Shown here piece after piece: positions 25,836 through 35,211 of a stretch of DNA of 64,000 nt. Location: assembly GCF_029846715.1 (NCBI RefSeq), contig NZ_JARVWW010000038.1, forward strand, positions 1 through 64,000, given 5' to 3'. This DNA is from Bradyrhizobium nivariense. Its GTDB lineage: Bacteria > Pseudomonadota > Alphaproteobacteria > Rhizobiales > Xanthobacteraceae. The translations under genes and the position numbers were made by a program. The notes beneath the pieces are model-generated. The model did not search any database, had not been told where the DNA came from, and was given only the letters and a program-made list of their open reading frames with translations. Numbering within the stretch: position 1 is the stretch's first letter; every line of letters begins with the position of its first letter.

Positions 25836-27893
25836 TCACGTCTCGGCGTGGAGCTCGCAGCGCGGCGAATCCGCCGGCGAAGCGGATATCGGCAGCGTGA
25901 ACCAGAAGCGGGCGCCGCCGTTCGCGCCATGGCCTTCGGCGCCGATCCGGCCTCCATGCGCTTCGACGATCGACCGGCAGATCGGCAGTCCCATGCCCAT
26001 GCCGCTGTCCTTGGTCGTGAAAAAGCTTTCAAACAGCCGATCGACATGTTCGGCGGCGATGCCGGGACCGTTGTCCTCCACGGAGCAGCACAAATTGGCC
26101 GCGTCCTGCGTGACCGTGTTGATGAAGATCCTGCGATCGTCATATCCTTCTTGCGTCATCGCCTGCGCCGCGTTGATCGCCAGATTGACGATCACCTGCT
26201 GCAACTGGGTGCGGTCACCGAGCACCTGCGACGCGCTCGGATCGGGCCGGTGCAGGATCGTCACGCTGCGGGATTCCATCTCGTGTCGAAGGAAGAGAAG
26301 CGCTTCGCGAATGATCTCGTCGAACGACAGGGATGCCTGCTCGGGGGCCTTCCGGGAGGCCATCCCGTGAACGCGCGCCACGATGTTCGCGGCGCGCTGG
26401 GTGTCCACGATGATGTTCTCGATGGTCTTGCGGATCTCGACGATATCGGGCGTGGGCCTGTTCAGCCACCGCAGGCCGGCGGCGCCGTTGGTGGCGATGG
26501 CGGCCAGCGGCTGATTGACCTCGTGGGCGATCGACGCGGTGAGCTCGCCGAGCATCGAGACGCGCGCGGCATGCGCGAACTCGGCCTGCACCTGCTGGAG
26601 CTTTTGCTGGGCACGAACACGCTGTGAAATGTCGATGGTGCCGACCAGGCTGACTTCGAGATCGTTGATGGGGCCGACCCGGGCCGTCGTGAAGAGAACG
26701 TCGACGACGCGGCCGTCCCACGTGACCATCCTGGTCTCTTCCTCGAAGTTCGTCTCGCCGCGATAGCGGGACTCCATGGCCCGCCGGAACGTATCGGGAC
26801 GCTCCTTCCAGGTCTCGGCCATGGAACGTCCGACATAGTCATCGATGCCGCCTCCGAACATCTGGATGGCCCGTTCGTTGGCCTCCTGAAACGAGAGCGC
26901 GTCCATGCAGGTGCGGAGGAATTCGGGATGGCTGTCGAAATACGGGCCGAGGTCCTTGACCCCTTCGCCGCGCAATTTCCGGAACAGCACGACCAGCCTG
27001 CTGGCATCGAGCTGCCGGAATGCGATCGGCATGCGGCTGAACAAATGGCGGTAACGCTGCTCGCTCCGCTCCAGCTCGGTATGGGCTTTCTTCTGGGCGG
27101 TGATGTCCATGACCGCGCCGACGAATTCGAACTGGCCCCGGCCGTTCGTCATGCCGCGGGCGACCAGGCGGATGGTCCGGATCGAGCTGTCCTCCAGCAT
27201 CAGCCGGTTTTCGTGGGAGAAGTCGCCCCTCTCGTTCACCGCCCGGTCGATGGCCTGGCGTACGGCCTTGACGTCGTCGGGATGCGTGCGCTTCAGGACG
27301 ACGTCGAGCGATGGGCGCGATGTCGGTGCGAGATCGAAGATCCTGAACGTTTCATCCGACCAGAACAGCTCTCCGGTCACGACGTTCCAGCCGAAGCTGC
27401 CGGTGTGGCTAAGCTGCTGGGCCTCGGCGAGATAGGCGGCCTGATTTTTCCGCAATGCGTCTTCGCGGCGCACTTGACTATCGAGGTTCACAATCACGAG
27501 CGACGTGACGAGAAAGGCGGCCAGAGCGACGACGTCCCGAAGGTCCCTCGCTCCAAATGAATGGACGGGATCAACGAACAGGAACGCCAGCCAGCCAACC
27601 GCCACCGCCGAAAGGATCGCCGACGTCACGAAGCCGCCTCGCCGCGACCACACGACGATGACGATCAGATGTGCGAAAGCGCTGGTGGTGAAGCTGAGCC
27701 CGAGCATGAAGTAGGCGAACGACAAGAAGCTCAGCCCGACGCTTCCCAGCAGCAAAAGAGCAGCTTGGGCGAGGAAGCGATCCTTGCGGCGGTCCATCTG
27801 GACAGGCAACCAGCGAAGCCACCATCGCTTGGATCGTGCCGCGCCATCCAGGCGTTCGGCCGTCGCGGCCCGCTGCTGACTCTCGATCGTCAT
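25836..27893 (-). CDS. Membrane-bound PAS sensor histidine kinase (orphan)
   Basis: A 685-residue kinase. It has an N-terminal block of about four transmembrane helices (residues 45-150), a PAS domain (LSHTGSFGWNVVTGELFWSD), a second divergent PAS-like part (LVVLFRKLRGEGVKDLGPYF) and a third PAS before HisKA. The phospho-acceptor His is in MLGELTASIAHEVNQPLAAI, and the ATPase boxes are VNLAINAAQA, DNGPGI and GMGMGLPI. The architecture matches the broken kinase at 43906. No response regulator is adjacent, so its partner lies elsewhere, possibly the FixJ-type regulator at 43238. The ribosome site is weak. Confidence 0.83.
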   Translation of the reverse strand: MTIESQQRAATAERLDGAARSKRWWLRWLPVQMDRRKDRFLAQAALLLLGSVGLSFLSFAYFMLGLSFTTSAFAHLIVIVVWSRRGGFVTSAILSAVAVGWLAFLFVDPVHSFGARDLRDVVALAAFLVTSLVIVNLDSQVRREDALRKNQAAYLAEAQQLSHTGSFGWNVVTGELFWSDETFRIFDLAPTSRPSLDVVLKRTHPDDVKAVRQAIDRAVNERGDFSHENRLMLEDSSIRTIRLVARGMTNGRGQFEFVGAVMDITAQKKAHTELERSEQRYRHLFSRMPIAFRQLDASRLVVLFRKLRGEGVKDLGPYFDSHPEFLRTCMDALSFQEANERAIQMFGGGIDDYVGRSMAETWKERPDTFRRAMESRYRGETNFEEETRMVTWDGRVVDVLFTTARVGPINDLEVSLVGTIDISQRVRAQQKLQQVQAEFAHAARVSMLGELTASIAHEVNQPLAAIATNGAAGLRWLNRPTPDIVEIRKTIENIIVDTQRAANIVARVHGMASRKAPEQASLSFDEIIREALLFLRHEMESRSVTILHRPDPSASQVLGDRTQLQQVIVNLAINAAQAMTQEGYDDRRIFINTVTQDAANLCCSVEDNGPGIAAEHVDRLFESFFTTKDSGMGMGLPICRSIVEAHGGRIGAEGHGANGGARFWFTLPISASPADSPRCELHAET

Positions 27894-28000
27894 GAAGCAT
27901 ACCGCAACTGGTCCGGCCACGACGCCCAGCAGATCATCGCTGTGCGGTGGGCTGTTGCAGACGTCTTGCCTTCGTGGGTGAGTTCGGGCTGGGCCAGCAG

Positions 28001-28016
28001 CTTGAAGGTGTTCAAG
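28001..28016. promoter_or_regulatory. CTTGAA-N4-TTCAAG dyad upstream of the kinase gene
   Basis: CTTGAAGGTGTTCAAG is a perfect 6-bp dyad of TTGA-N6-TCAA form, resembling binding sites of FNR/FixK-type regulators (canonical TTGAT-N4-ATCAA). It lies 108 bases upstream of the minus-strand kinase start. A single match can arise by chance. Confidence 0.3.
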
Positions 28017-28161
28017 AGGTACTCGCTGAGCATGAAACCAATTCCAGAGCCGGATGCCCGGACATGAGACGCACGCGGTGTACCGCATCGCGGAAAATCG
28101 GTCTTTTGCTTTTCCGTCGGATTTTTGTCAGAACGCACGACGTCGCCTTGCGGGCCCGAGA

Positions 28162-28626
28162 TCAGACTGTCGCGGCTTCGCCTCCGCGGTCTCGGTGCGA
28201 GGTGTTTGCGACCGCCATCTCTGACACGGCTTTCGTCACGCCAAATCGCCGCTCGAACTCGGCGACATCGACAACACCGCGCCGGTGGGTGCCGTCGCCG
28301 ATCTTGCGGCCGCCGTCCCAGACCTCGACCTCGAACAACACGCTCCTGGCTTCGACCGTGACCACCCGCGCGATCGCGCGCACGATGCGGCCGACCGGGG
28401 TAGCCGCCAGATGGCGGATATTGACCATCATCCCGACGCTGACGTGGCCGGCGGGCAGGAACGGCTGAACCGCCGATCCGGCGGCCATCTCCATGTGCAG
28501 GATCATCGTCGGCGTGCCGTAAACTTCAGGCATTCCCGGCACCACATGGCCGACCGTCATCTCGGGCGTGACGGTCACCAGCTTTTCTGCCGTTATGCCG
28601 GCGATCACCTTCTCAAGCGGATTCAT
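28162..28626 (-). CDS. Hot-dog thioesterase (FlK-like)
   Basis: A 154-residue single hot-dog protein. GTPTMILHMEMAAGSAV and VNIRHLAATPVGRIVRA match the fluoroacetyl-CoA thioesterase (FlK) pattern, with candidate catalytic Thr38 or Thr40, Glu46 and His72. FlK relatives hydrolyse small acyl-CoAs; fluoroacetyl-CoA specificity should not be assumed. The start overlaps the end of the RND permease gene by 14 bases, so it is the last gene of that minus-strand operon. An in-frame upstream start (28719) would overlap more and lacks support. Confidence 0.78.
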   Translation of the reverse strand: MNPLEKVIAGITAEKLVTVTPEMTVGHVVPGMPEVYGTPTMILHMEMAAGSAVQPFLPAGHVSVGMMVNIRHLAATPVGRIVRAIARVVTVEARSVLFEVEVWDGGRKIGDGTHRRGVVDVAEFERRFGVTKAVSEMAVANTSHRDRGGEAATV

Positions 28627-31600
28627 GGTGCAATCCCGTATCGGCCTCGGTCGTGGATGGGGTGGGCGTCGCGGCCGCGCGCGGCTTGCGGCCGGTGAGC
28701 CAATTGCCGAGCCGGTCAAGATAGAGATAGACGACGGGCGTGGTGTAGAGGGTCAGGACCTGCGACAGCATCAGGCCGCCGACGATCGTATAGCCAAGCG
28801 GCTGGCGCAGCTCCGCGCCGGTACCGCTGCCGATCATCAGCGGCACGCCGCCCAGCAGCGCGGCCATCGTTGTCATCAGGATCGGGCGGAAGCGCAGCGT
28901 GCAGGCCTGGTAGATCGCCTCTTCCGGGCTGAGCCCGTGCTCGCGTTCCACCTCGAGGGCGAAATCGACCAGCATGATGCCGTTTTTCTTGACGATGCCG
29001 ATCAGCAGGATGATGCCGATGATGGCGATGACGCTGAGATCCATGTGGACCGCCAGCAGTAGCAGCAGCGCGCCGATGCCGGCCGATGGCAGCGTCGACA
29101 GGATCGTGATCGGATGGATCAGGCTCTCGTAGAGTACGCCGAGGATGATGTAGATCACGATCAGCGCCGCCCCGATCAATAGCGGCGTGCCCGACAGGGA
29201 GGACTGGAACGCCTGCGCATTGCCCTGGAACGAGGTCGAGAGCGAGGCGGGCTTGCCGGTGCTCTTCTCGATGGTCTGGATCGCCGTCACCGCATCGCCC
29301 AATGCGACGCCGGGCTTCAGGTTGAACGAGATCGTCACCGAGGGAAACAGGCTCTGGTGATTGATCAGGATCGGCGCAGGCTTGATCACGCTGTGAACCA
29401 GCGTGCTCAGGGGGACCTGCTGTCCGGTGGCCGAGTTCAGGTAGATGTCCTTGAGTGCTTCGGGGCCGTACTGGAAACGCGGATCGACCTCCATCACGAC
29501 ATGGTACTGGTTCAGCGAGGTGAACATTGTGGAGACGATGCGCTGGCCGAACGCGTCGTCGAGCGTGTTGTCGATCGTCGTGGGCAGGATGCCGAAGCTG
29601 GATGCGACCTCGCGATTGACGGTGACTTCGAGCCGGGGGCCGGCATTGGCCTGATCGCTCGCGACGTCGGTGATGAGATCGAGCGCGCGGAGTTTTGCCA
29701 GGAAGATCGCCGACCAATTGGTGAGCTCGTTGGAATCGGCATCCGTCAGCGTGTACTGATATTGCGTCTTCGACAGCCGGGCGCCGATGGTGATGTCCTG
29801 CGCGGCCTGCATGTAAAGCCTGATGCCCTGAATATGGGAGAGCGCGGGCCCCAGCCGTTCGATGATCTGATCGGCACTGGCCTTGCGCTCGGGCTTCGGC
29901 TTCAGGACGATGAAGATGCGTCCCTGGTTGAGCGTCGCAGTCGGACCGCCCGGGCCGATATAGCTCGCCACCGATTGCACCGCCGGATCCTTCGAGAGGA
30001 TGTCGACCACCGCCTGCTGGCGTTCGGACATCGCGGGGAAGGAGATATCCTGTGCGGCTTCGGTGATGCCGACGATCTGCCCGGTGTCCTGCTGCGGAAA
30101 GAAGCCTTTCGGAATGATCACGTAGAGATAGCCGGTCAGCGCGATGGTCGAGAGCATCACGAGCAGCGTCACGAAGCGATGGCGCAGTACGATGCGCAGG
30201 CCTCGCGCGTAGAGCGCGAGCAGGGCATCGAAACCACGTTCGAAGACGAGGTAAACCCGGCCATGCTTCTTCCGCGATTGGTCCTTCAAAAGTCGCGCGC
30301 ACATCATCGGCGTCAGCGTCAGCGAGATGATCAGCGACAACAGCAGCGAGGCGGTGATCGTGACGGCGAATTCCTGGAACAGCTTGCCGACATAACCGCC
30401 CATCAGGAACAGCGGGATGAACACCGCGATCAGCGACAGGGTGATGGAGACGATCGTGAAGCCGATTTCGCTGGAACCCTTGAGCGCGGCCTCCATCGGC
30501 GTCATACCCTGCTCGAGATGCCGCACGATGTTCTCGATGACGACGACGGCATCGTCGACCACGAAGCCCACCGCGATCGACAGCGCCATCAGCGAGAGGT
30601 TGTCCAGGCTGTAGCCGAGCACGTAAAGCACCGCGAACGTGCCGACCAGCGACAGGGGAACTGTGATCGCCGGGATGATGGTTGCCCAGAAATTCCGCAG
30701 GAACAGGAATATGACCATCACGACCAATGCGACCGTCAGCATCAGCGTGAATTGAACGTCGGAGACAGCGGCGCGGATGGTGGCGGTGCGGTCGGCGGCG
30801 ATCGTCACTTTGATCGCCGGCGGAACGGAGGCCTGCAGTTGCGGCAGCAGCTTCTTGATGCGATCGACGGTCTCGATCACGTTGGCGCCGGGAACGCGCT
30901 GGACGGCGAGGATGATGGCGGGATCCTTGCCGTACCAGCCGGCCAAGAGGTCGTTCTCGGGCCCGTCGACCGCCGTACCGATGTCGCGTATCCGCACCGG
31001 CGAGCCGTTGCGATAGGCGATGATGAGGGCTTCATAGGCGGAGGGCTTGAGCAGCTGATCGTTGGTGTTCAGCGTATAGGTGACGCGCGGGCTGTTGAGC
31101 GTGCCCTTGGGCAGGTCGACATTGGCGCCGGCGATCACGTTGCGGACGTCTTCGAGGCCGATGCCGCGGGCGGCAAGCGCCTGCGGGTTGACGCGAACGC
31201 GGATCGCGGGCTTCTGCTGGCCGCCGATGCCGACGAGGCCCACGCCCGGCACCTGCGAGATCTTCGGCAGCAGGATGTTTTCCGCATAGGCGTCGACCAT
31301 GGTCAGCGGCAGCGAGTCCGACGTCAGCGCGATCAGCATGATCGGCGTCTCCGCCGGATTCACCTTCCTGATCGTCGGCGGGTAGGGGATGTTCGGCGGC
31401 AGAAACGGGCTCGCGGCGTTGATCGCGGCCAGCACGTCAACGGCTGCGCTGTCCACCGTGCGCGACAGCTCGAATTGCACCGTGAGCTGGGCCACGCCGA
31501 GCGCGCTGGACGAGGTGAGCTGCGTGACGCCGGGGATCTGGCTGAGCTGCTGCTCGAGCGGCGTGGCGAGCGACGATGCGATCGTGCCGGGGTCGGCGCC

Positions 31601-31756
31601 GGGCAATTGCGCCGAGATCTGGATGGTCGGGTAGTTGACGTTCGGCAGCGCGCCGACCGGCAGCAGCGGATAGGCCGCAAGGCCGCACAGCAGCAAGCCC
31701 GCCATCAGCAGAGCGGTTGCGATCGGCCGCAGGATGAAGGGCGCGGAGATGTTCAT
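28613..31756 (-). CDS. RND multidrug efflux permease, MdtB/MdtC type
   Basis: A 1047-residue RND permease. The N-terminus is MNISAPFILRPIATALLMAG, the porter loops carry PVGALPNVNYPTIQIS, and the first helix bundle has AVGFVVDDAVVVIENIVRH with the proton-relay aspartates. The length and N-terminus place it with MdtB, MdtC and MuxB. Its start overlaps the adaptor stop by four bases (ATGA). In E. coli two permeases (MdtB and MdtC) work together; here there is one, so a homotrimer is expected. No outer-membrane channel gene is nearby. Confidence 0.9.
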   Translation of the reverse strand: MNISAPFILRPIATALLMAGLLLCGLAAYPLLPVGALPNVNYPTIQISAQLPGADPGTIASSLATPLEQQLSQIPGVTQLTSSSALGVAQLTVQFELSRTVDSAAVDVLAAINAASPFLPPNIPYPPTIRKVNPAETPIMLIALTSDSLPLTMVDAYAENILLPKISQVPGVGLVGIGGQQKPAIRVRVNPQALAARGIGLEDVRNVIAGANVDLPKGTLNSPRVTYTLNTNDQLLKPSAYEALIIAYRNGSPVRIRDIGTAVDGPENDLLAGWYGKDPAIILAVQRVPGANVIETVDRIKKLLPQLQASVPPAIKVTIAADRTATIRAAVSDVQFTLMLTVALVVMVIFLFLRNFWATIIPAITVPLSLVGTFAVLYVLGYSLDNLSLMALSIAVGFVVDDAVVVIENIVRHLEQGMTPMEAALKGSSEIGFTIVSITLSLIAVFIPLFLMGGYVGKLFQEFAVTITASLLLSLIISLTLTPMMCARLLKDQSRKKHGRVYLVFERGFDALLALYARGLRIVLRHRFVTLLVMLSTIALTGYLYVIIPKGFFPQQDTGQIVGITEAAQDISFPAMSERQQAVVDILSKDPAVQSVASYIGPGGPTATLNQGRIFIVLKPKPERKASADQIIERLGPALSHIQGIRLYMQAAQDITIGARLSKTQYQYTLTDADSNELTNWSAIFLAKLRALDLITDVASDQANAGPRLEVTVNREVASSFGILPTTIDNTLDDAFGQRIVSTMFTSLNQYHVVMEVDPRFQYGPEALKDIYLNSATGQQVPLSTLVHSVIKPAPILINHQSLFPSVTISFNLKPGVALGDAVTAIQTIEKSTGKPASLSTSFQGNAQAFQSSLSGTPLLIGAALIVIYIILGVLYESLIHPITILSTLPSAGIGALLLLLAVHMDLSVIAIIGIILLIGIVKKNGIMLVDFALEVEREHGLSPEEAIYQACTLRFRPILMTTMAALLGGVPLMIGSGTGAELRQPLGYTIVGGLMLSQVLTLYTTPVVYLYLDRLGNWLTGRKPRAAATPTPSTTEADTGLHHESA

Positions 31757-32925
31757 GGGATCGCGTCCTGCACGGCGCTCTGCAGGTCGGCTTCGCGCGC
31801 GGCCTTGCCGTGCAGCTCGCGAACGCGACTGCCTTCCGCGAGCCGGTACTGGCCGTCGATCACGACGACGTCGCCAGATTTCAGTCCCTGGTCGATCAGG
31901 GCCTGGCCATCGCTGATCTGTGCGACGTGAACGGGACGCAAGGCGGCCGTCTGGCCATCGGTCACGACATAGACATAGCTACCGTTCGGCCCCTGCTGCA
32001 CGGCCGAACCGGCCACAGTGAGCGCGCCCTTCCGGATATCGAGCAGCAGGCGCGCGTTCACCAACTGGCCCGGCCACAGCCGGTGCTCATGGTTCGGGAA
32101 CACCGCCTTGAGCTGCACGGTGCCGGTCGTCCCCGCGATCTCGTTGTTGACCAGGAGCAGTGTGCCTTCGTCGAGTTTCATCCTGTTGTCCTGGCTGTAG
32201 GCGATGACTTTCAGCTCGCCCTTTGCGGCGTGCTCCTGGATCACGGGCAGGTCCGTCTGGGGCAGGGTGAACAGCAGCGAGATCGGCTCGATCTGGGTGA
32301 CGACGACGAGACCGTTGGGGTCGGTCGGATGGATCACGTTGCCGACATCGATCTGGCGAACGCCGGTGATGCCGGGAATGGCCGACGTCAGGCGCGTGTA
32401 GCTGAGCTGGACGTTGGCCTCGTCGATCTGGGCCTGGTCCGCTTTCACGGCGGCCTTGAGCTGGGCCACCTGCGCGGTCTGCGTCTCGATCAGTTGCGGC
32501 GTCGCGTAGCCCTTGTCGCCGAGCTGATTGTAGCGGGAGAGATTGGCCTCGGCGTTCGTGAGCTGCGCCTGGTCCCTGTCGCGATTGGCCGTCAGCTGCT
32601 CGATCTGCGCTTCGTAAGGACGCGGATCGATCTGGGCCAGAAGGTCGCCGGCTTTGACCGTCTGGCCTTCCGTGAAGGCGATCTTGACGATCTGCCCCTG
32701 GATCTGGCTGCGCACGACGTCGGTGTTGTAGGCGATCACCGTGCCGATGCCGCGCAGATAGATCGGCACGTCCTTGCCCGTGATGGTCGCGGCGACCACC
32801 GGCACGGCGGTGGGAGCGGGCGCGGCCGCCACCGCCGGCTTCCGATCGGTGCCAAAGAACCAGAAGCCTGCACCGGCCAGGATCACGGCGAGAGTAACGA
32901 GCACAATGGTGAGGGTCCGTTTCAC
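31753..32925 (-). CDS. RND efflux periplasmic adaptor, MdtA type
   Basis: A 390-residue membrane-fusion protein starting at GTG (32925), with AAGGA eight bases upstream. It has an N-terminal transmembrane helix (LTIVLVTLAVILAGAGFWFF) and a lipoyl half-motif (IVKIAFTEGQTVKAGDLLAQ followed by IDPRPYEAQ). The helical hairpin has NRDRDQAQLTNAEANL, and barrel domains follow. An upstream in-frame ATG at 33123 would overlap the preceding gene and lacks a signal. It couples the MdtB/C-like permease to an outer-membrane channel. Confidence 0.9.
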   Translation of the reverse strand: MKRTLTIVLVTLAVILAGAGFWFFGTDRKPAVAAAPAPTAVPVVAATITGKDVPIYLRGIGTVIAYNTDVVRSQIQGQIVKIAFTEGQTVKAGDLLAQIDPRPYEAQIEQLTANRDRDQAQLTNAEANLSRYNQLGDKGYATPQLIETQTAQVAQLKAAVKADQAQIDEANVQLSYTRLTSAIPGITGVRQIDVGNVIHPTDPNGLVVVTQIEPISLLFTLPQTDLPVIQEHAAKGELKVIAYSQDNRMKLDEGTLLLVNNEIAGTTGTVQLKAVFPNHEHRLWPGQLVNARLLLDIRKGALTVAGSAVQQGPNGSYVYVVTDGQTAALRPVHVAQISDGQALIDQGLKSGDVVVIDGQYRLAEGSRVRELHGKAAREADLQSAVQDAIP

Positions 32926-32945
32926 GGCGATGGTCCTTCTTGATC

Positions 32946-33437
32946 TCAGGGGTTGCCGGAGCCGTCGATCGACGTCGTGCCGCCCATGGATGTGGGGCCG
33001 GGCACCGGCACGGACGGACTGATTCCGGCGCCGCCGATCTCGGTGGAGCCCAGCGGAATTCCAACGCGCCCGACCGTCGACGTCGAGGGCAGGGATGAGG
33101 CCGCAGCGGTGCTGCCGGCGCAATTGGTCGATGAGGTGCCGGACAGCCCGCCGCCGTCGAACAACGCCCCGGACGACGCGGCATTGCCGGATCCGGCGCA
33201 GCCCGACATGCTTTGCGCGGGATTAATCGGCGAGATGCCCGGCGTTGCGATCTCGGTCGATCCCAGCGGAATGCCCACCGGCCGCGTGGACTGCGGATTG
33301 AGAGGCGACGTCGCAAGCATGCCGGTAGGCGGCTGCATGCCCGGTACCGTTGTTTGAGCGTTGGCCGCAGCCGGGACCAGCCACAGCATGGCGGTCGCAA
33401 GCATCACACTGTTGTATGTTGAATGCTGTTGTCGCAT
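32946..33437 (-). CDS. Low-complexity secreted protein with internal repeat
   Basis: A 163-residue protein with a signal peptide of about 30 residues (MRQQHSTYNSVMLATAMLWL, then VPAAANAQ). The mature part is Ser-, Gly-, Thr- and Pro-rich and carries an internal repeat: RPVGIPLGSTEIATPGISP and GRVGIPLGSTEIGGAGISP. Two cysteines lie in SGCAGS and TNCAGS, which are themselves similar. GGAG lies nine bases before the ATG. It is 20 bases upstream of the RND adaptor gene and is probably first in that operon. Function unknown; it may be an envelope or surface protein. Confidence 0.62.
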   Translation of the reverse strand: MRQQHSTYNSVMLATAMLWLVPAAANAQTTVPGMQPPTGMLATSPLNPQSTRPVGIPLGSTEIATPGISPINPAQSMSGCAGSGNAASSGALFDGGGLSGTSSTNCAGSTAAASSLPSTSTVGRVGIPLGSTEIGGAGISPSVPVPGPTSMGGTTSIDGSGNP

Positions 33438-33622
33438 GGATGAAAGCTCCGGCTGCTGCGATCGAACAATAGGAAGCCGCGCGAGCGCGGGTATTTCCAG
33501 AACGCACGTCCTGCTGCCCGGCCGCACGACGGAGAGGCGCATTAGGCGCTTCGCGCGCCACATTCTGTTTCGCGCGACCATTTTGGCGCGTCGCCGCGTC
33601 GTCGGCCCTGAAACGGCTTTCG

Positions 33623-33964
33623 CTATCTCAGGATGGCCCGCGCGTGTGCGATCTCCCGGCTGCACGCGGCAACATCGCCGGTGCGATTGGCAATGCGCGC
33701 GCGCTCGAGCGAATCGAGCGCGTCGGTGAAATCGACGCCGCTGCCGCCTTCTGCTTCCGCGAGCGAGCGGGGCGTCGGTTGATGGCTGCGCAGTGCGTTG
33801 AGGCTCTCCGGCTTCCAGCCGTGGGAGCCCGCGTCCTTCTCGATGGCTAGGTCCAGCTCGGCCTGGGTTTGCGCGATGTCGTCCGTGCAGGTGCCGGCAT
33901 GAGCCGGCATTGTTGCGCACAGCAGGACGAGGACGGCGGCCCGGCACGTTGCGATGGATGTCAT
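33623..33964 (-). CDS. Small secreted hypothetical protein
   Basis: A 113-residue protein with a signal peptide (MTSIATCRAAVLVLLCATMP, then AHA|GT). The mature domain looks alpha-helical: CTDDIAQTQAELDLAIEKDA near the N-terminus and a C-terminal helix ALDSLERARIANRTGDVAAC. Three cysteines remain if the signal is cleaved, or fewer if the N-terminal ones are removed. I recognise no family. It is divergent from the alpha/beta hydrolase gene at 34268. Confidence 0.6.
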   Translation of the reverse strand: MTSIATCRAAVLVLLCATMPAHAGTCTDDIAQTQAELDLAIEKDAGSHGWKPESLNALRSHQPTPRSLAEAEGGSGVDFTDALDSLERARIANRTGDVAACSREIAHARAILR

Positions 33965-34267
33965 TGGTCGATCCTATGCTTGGATTTGGAGTGACGTCAG
34001 GAACGTTGTCGTGAATGACAGAGCGCGCATCGATCGTCTTTCATGTCCGAACGCCGGCCGTTCACGCTTGCGAGAGATCATGTCATGAATGTCAGTGTGC
34101 ATGACGTGGGCCCTCGGTTAGAGATGCATCTCGGGATGATGTTCGGGCGCTGATCGTCGCAGCTTGCGTGCTGCGGCGTGCGAAGTGGCAAGGACAGTTG
34201 TTTGCCGAAATACGCAGGCAAGCCTCGAAACTAGTGTCGCGTCATTCCAACCCGGAGTGATCCCGAC

Positions 34268-35053
34268 ATGAAACACCTCAACGCTGGTCTCGCCTTTGCC
34301 GCCGCGCTCTCCTTGATGGCGACCGTTGCCCCCGCGCGCGCCGAACCCCTGAAGAACATCGTCCTGGTGCACGGCGCCTGGGTGGATGGGTCCGGCTGGA
34401 AGCCGGTCTACGAGATCCTCGCCAAGGAAGGCTTCCGCGTCACCATGGTGCAGGAACCCGAGACTTCGTTCGCCGACGACGTCACGGCGGCGAAGCGCAT
34501 TCTCGATCTTCAGGACGGCCCGACGCTTCTCGTCGGTCACAGCTATGGCGGTTCGATCATCACCGAAGCCGGCGTTCATCCCAACGTCGCCGGTCTCGTC
34601 TACGTCGCCGCGCACGCGCCCGATGTCGGCGAGGACGAATCGGCGCTCGGCAAGAAGACACCGAGCGTGCTCGGCAAGACCGAAGGCGTCATCAAGGTCA
34701 CGCCCGACAAGTTCACCTATCTCGATCCCGTGCAATTCCCGAAACTGTTTGCGCCCGATCTGCCGCGTGAGCGCGCCGAGTTCGTCGCGCGCTCGCAGGT
34801 CCCTGCCGCGACCCAGGTGTTCAGCACGCCGCTGACGGCGGCGGCGTGGAAGACCAAACCGAGCTGGGGCATCGTCGCCGGCAGCGATCAGATCATCAAC
34901 CCGGATCTCGAGCGCTGGTACTACGAGCGTGCCAAGAGCCAGACCACCGTGATCCCCGGCGCCAGCCACTCGGTCTACGAGTCCCATCCGAAGGATGTGG
35001 CGGCCGTGATCGCACGCGCCGCGCGCAGCATCCCGCAGCCGGCTACCCGCTGA
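34268..35053 (+). CDS. Secreted alpha/beta hydrolase
   Basis: A 261-residue protein with a signal peptide at 1-25 (ending ARAEP). The hydrolase fold shows the oxyanion region LVHGAWVDGSGW, the nucleophile elbow GHSYGG with Ser92, and the likely catalytic His in IPGASHSVYESHP. It resembles the AB_hydrolase_6 group of small esterases. The substrate is unknown. It lies 158 bases upstream of the malonate decarboxylase operon on the same strand; a GGCGGG/CCCGCC hairpin (35099-35123) lies between them, so co-transcription is uncertain. Confidence 0.82.
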   Translation: MKHLNAGLAFAAALSLMATVAPARAEPLKNIVLVHGAWVDGSGWKPVYEILAKEGFRVTMVQEPETSFADDVTAAKRILDLQDGPTLLVGHSYGGSIITEAGVHPNVAGLVYVAAHAPDVGEDESALGKKTPSVLGKTEGVIKVTPDKFTYLDPVQFPKLFAPDLPRERAEFVARSQVPAATQVFSTPLTAAAWKTKPSWGIVAGSDQIINPDLERWYYERAKSQTTVIPGASHSVYESHPKDVAAVIARAARSIPQPATR

Positions 35054-35211
35054 CGCTGTTTTTGCCGGTCTGGACGCACGACTGGCAGAAGGAAGGACGG
35101 CGGGGGTTGACAGCACTCCCGCCGGCCCGACTGCCCCTGAAATTTCACGAACGCGATCGAGGAAGCGCTGACGCATCGGTGCGGCGCCAGTCTTGCGAAG
35201 GAATGACAGTC

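Noticed and set aside
29357-31930. 857-codon open frame on the plus strand
   Set aside because: Antisense shadow of the RND permease gene; no domain and biased composition.
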